From: Burkholderiales bacterium
GTDB taxonomy: Bacteria; Pseudomonadota; Gammaproteobacteria; Burkholderiales; Burkholderiaceae_C
Assembly: GCA_947458895.1 (NCBI GenBank)
Contig: CANHBY010000115.1
Span: 1-5,791, forward strand
Direction: 5' to 3'
DNA: 5,791 bases
This document shows, in pieces, positions 5,702 through 5,791 of the stretch. The first letter of the stretch is position 1; each line of letters starts with the position of its first letter. The notes under the pieces were generated by a model. The model did no database searches and was not told the origin of the DNA. It saw only the letters and a program-made list of their open reading frames with translations. The position numbers were made by a program, and so were the translations under genes.

Positions 5702-5791
5702 GCCTTAGAGTGCGGTTTTGCTTGCCAACGGATAGGGAGGCGGGAACACTGCGCGGATGTCGAATCAAGACCCCACTGAAGAATCTCAGAA
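5646..5791. other. Unidentified sequence replacing the hsdR 3' half (breakpoint and possible element end)
   Basis: From about 5646 no frame continues the HsdR family. The stretch begins TATGTATTCA, then C9 (5656-5664), then a hairpin CTCCAG (5664-5669) / CTGGAG (5684-5689). An ATG at 5757 (MSNQDPTEESQ) opens a frame running off the window, and another frame is open from an ATG at 5647. I recognise neither product. A mobile-element end, with sequence starting TGT at 5648 and a gene about 110 bp inside, is possible, but no terminal repeat pair or target duplication can be tested because the other end is outside. Confidence 0.5.

Noticed and set aside
5710..5714. GTGCG as the 5' end of a group II intron
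   Set aside because: Five bases match the intron start consensus, but too little sequence follows to see the intron folds, and a gene start only about 47 bp later does not fit the usual layout.
5647..5791. Open frame starting ATG at 5647 as a gene
   Set aside because: It runs through the C9 tract with no ribosome site or recognisable protein, and is probably chance.

Overview
The window is a GC-rich type I restriction-modification (R-M) locus, with all genes on the + strand. Base composition, GTG starts, Shine-Dalgarno sites and the protein families suggest a proteobacterium, but nothing here fixes the genus. Order: hsdM (5' end cut by the window edge), a DUF1016/YhcG-type PD-(D/E)XK nuclease, a 45-codon remnant copying the hsdM 3' end, hsdS, a 68-residue putative winged-helix protein, a short AT-rich regulatory gap, and hsdR, which loses its family sequence about half way.

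Positions 1-3741 read as one tightly packed operon. hsdM and the nuclease gene overlap by 4 nt (GTGA), the nuclease gene and the remnant by 4 nt (ATGA), the remnant and hsdS by 4 nt (GTGA), and the small gene starts on the base after the hsdS stop. The most distinctive feature is a direct repeat: the last 108 bp of hsdM (1156-1263) recur without gaps at 2297-2404, directly before hsdS. By hand alignment 87 of 108 bases match. The nuclease gene lies exactly between the copies, so it looks like an accessory gene added at an ancestral hsdM/hsdS junction, leaving a scar that still carries the hsdS ribosome site and stop/start overlap.

HsdM (N6-adenine methyltransferase) and HsdS (specificity subunit) should form the methylating core. 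HsdS has two target-recognition domains (TRDs) of clearly the same family, so its two half-sites may be alike. The gap at 3742-3877 holds a perfect 9-bp inverted repeat over the end of the small gene, a shorter palindrome and a possible -10 box, so hsdR may have its own promoter or operator.

HsdR keeps its N-terminal DUF4145-like region, coiled coil, PD-(D/E)XK nuclease and first RecA-like motor domain (Walker A, DEAH, TATP). After about residue 590 the family sequence ends and unrelated DNA begins near 5646. The second motor half and C-terminal domain are missing, so the locus as seen should modify DNA but probably cannot do translocation-dependent cleavage. The last ~145 bp are foreign to hsdR and could be the end of a mobile element or a rearrangement junction; I could not identify them.
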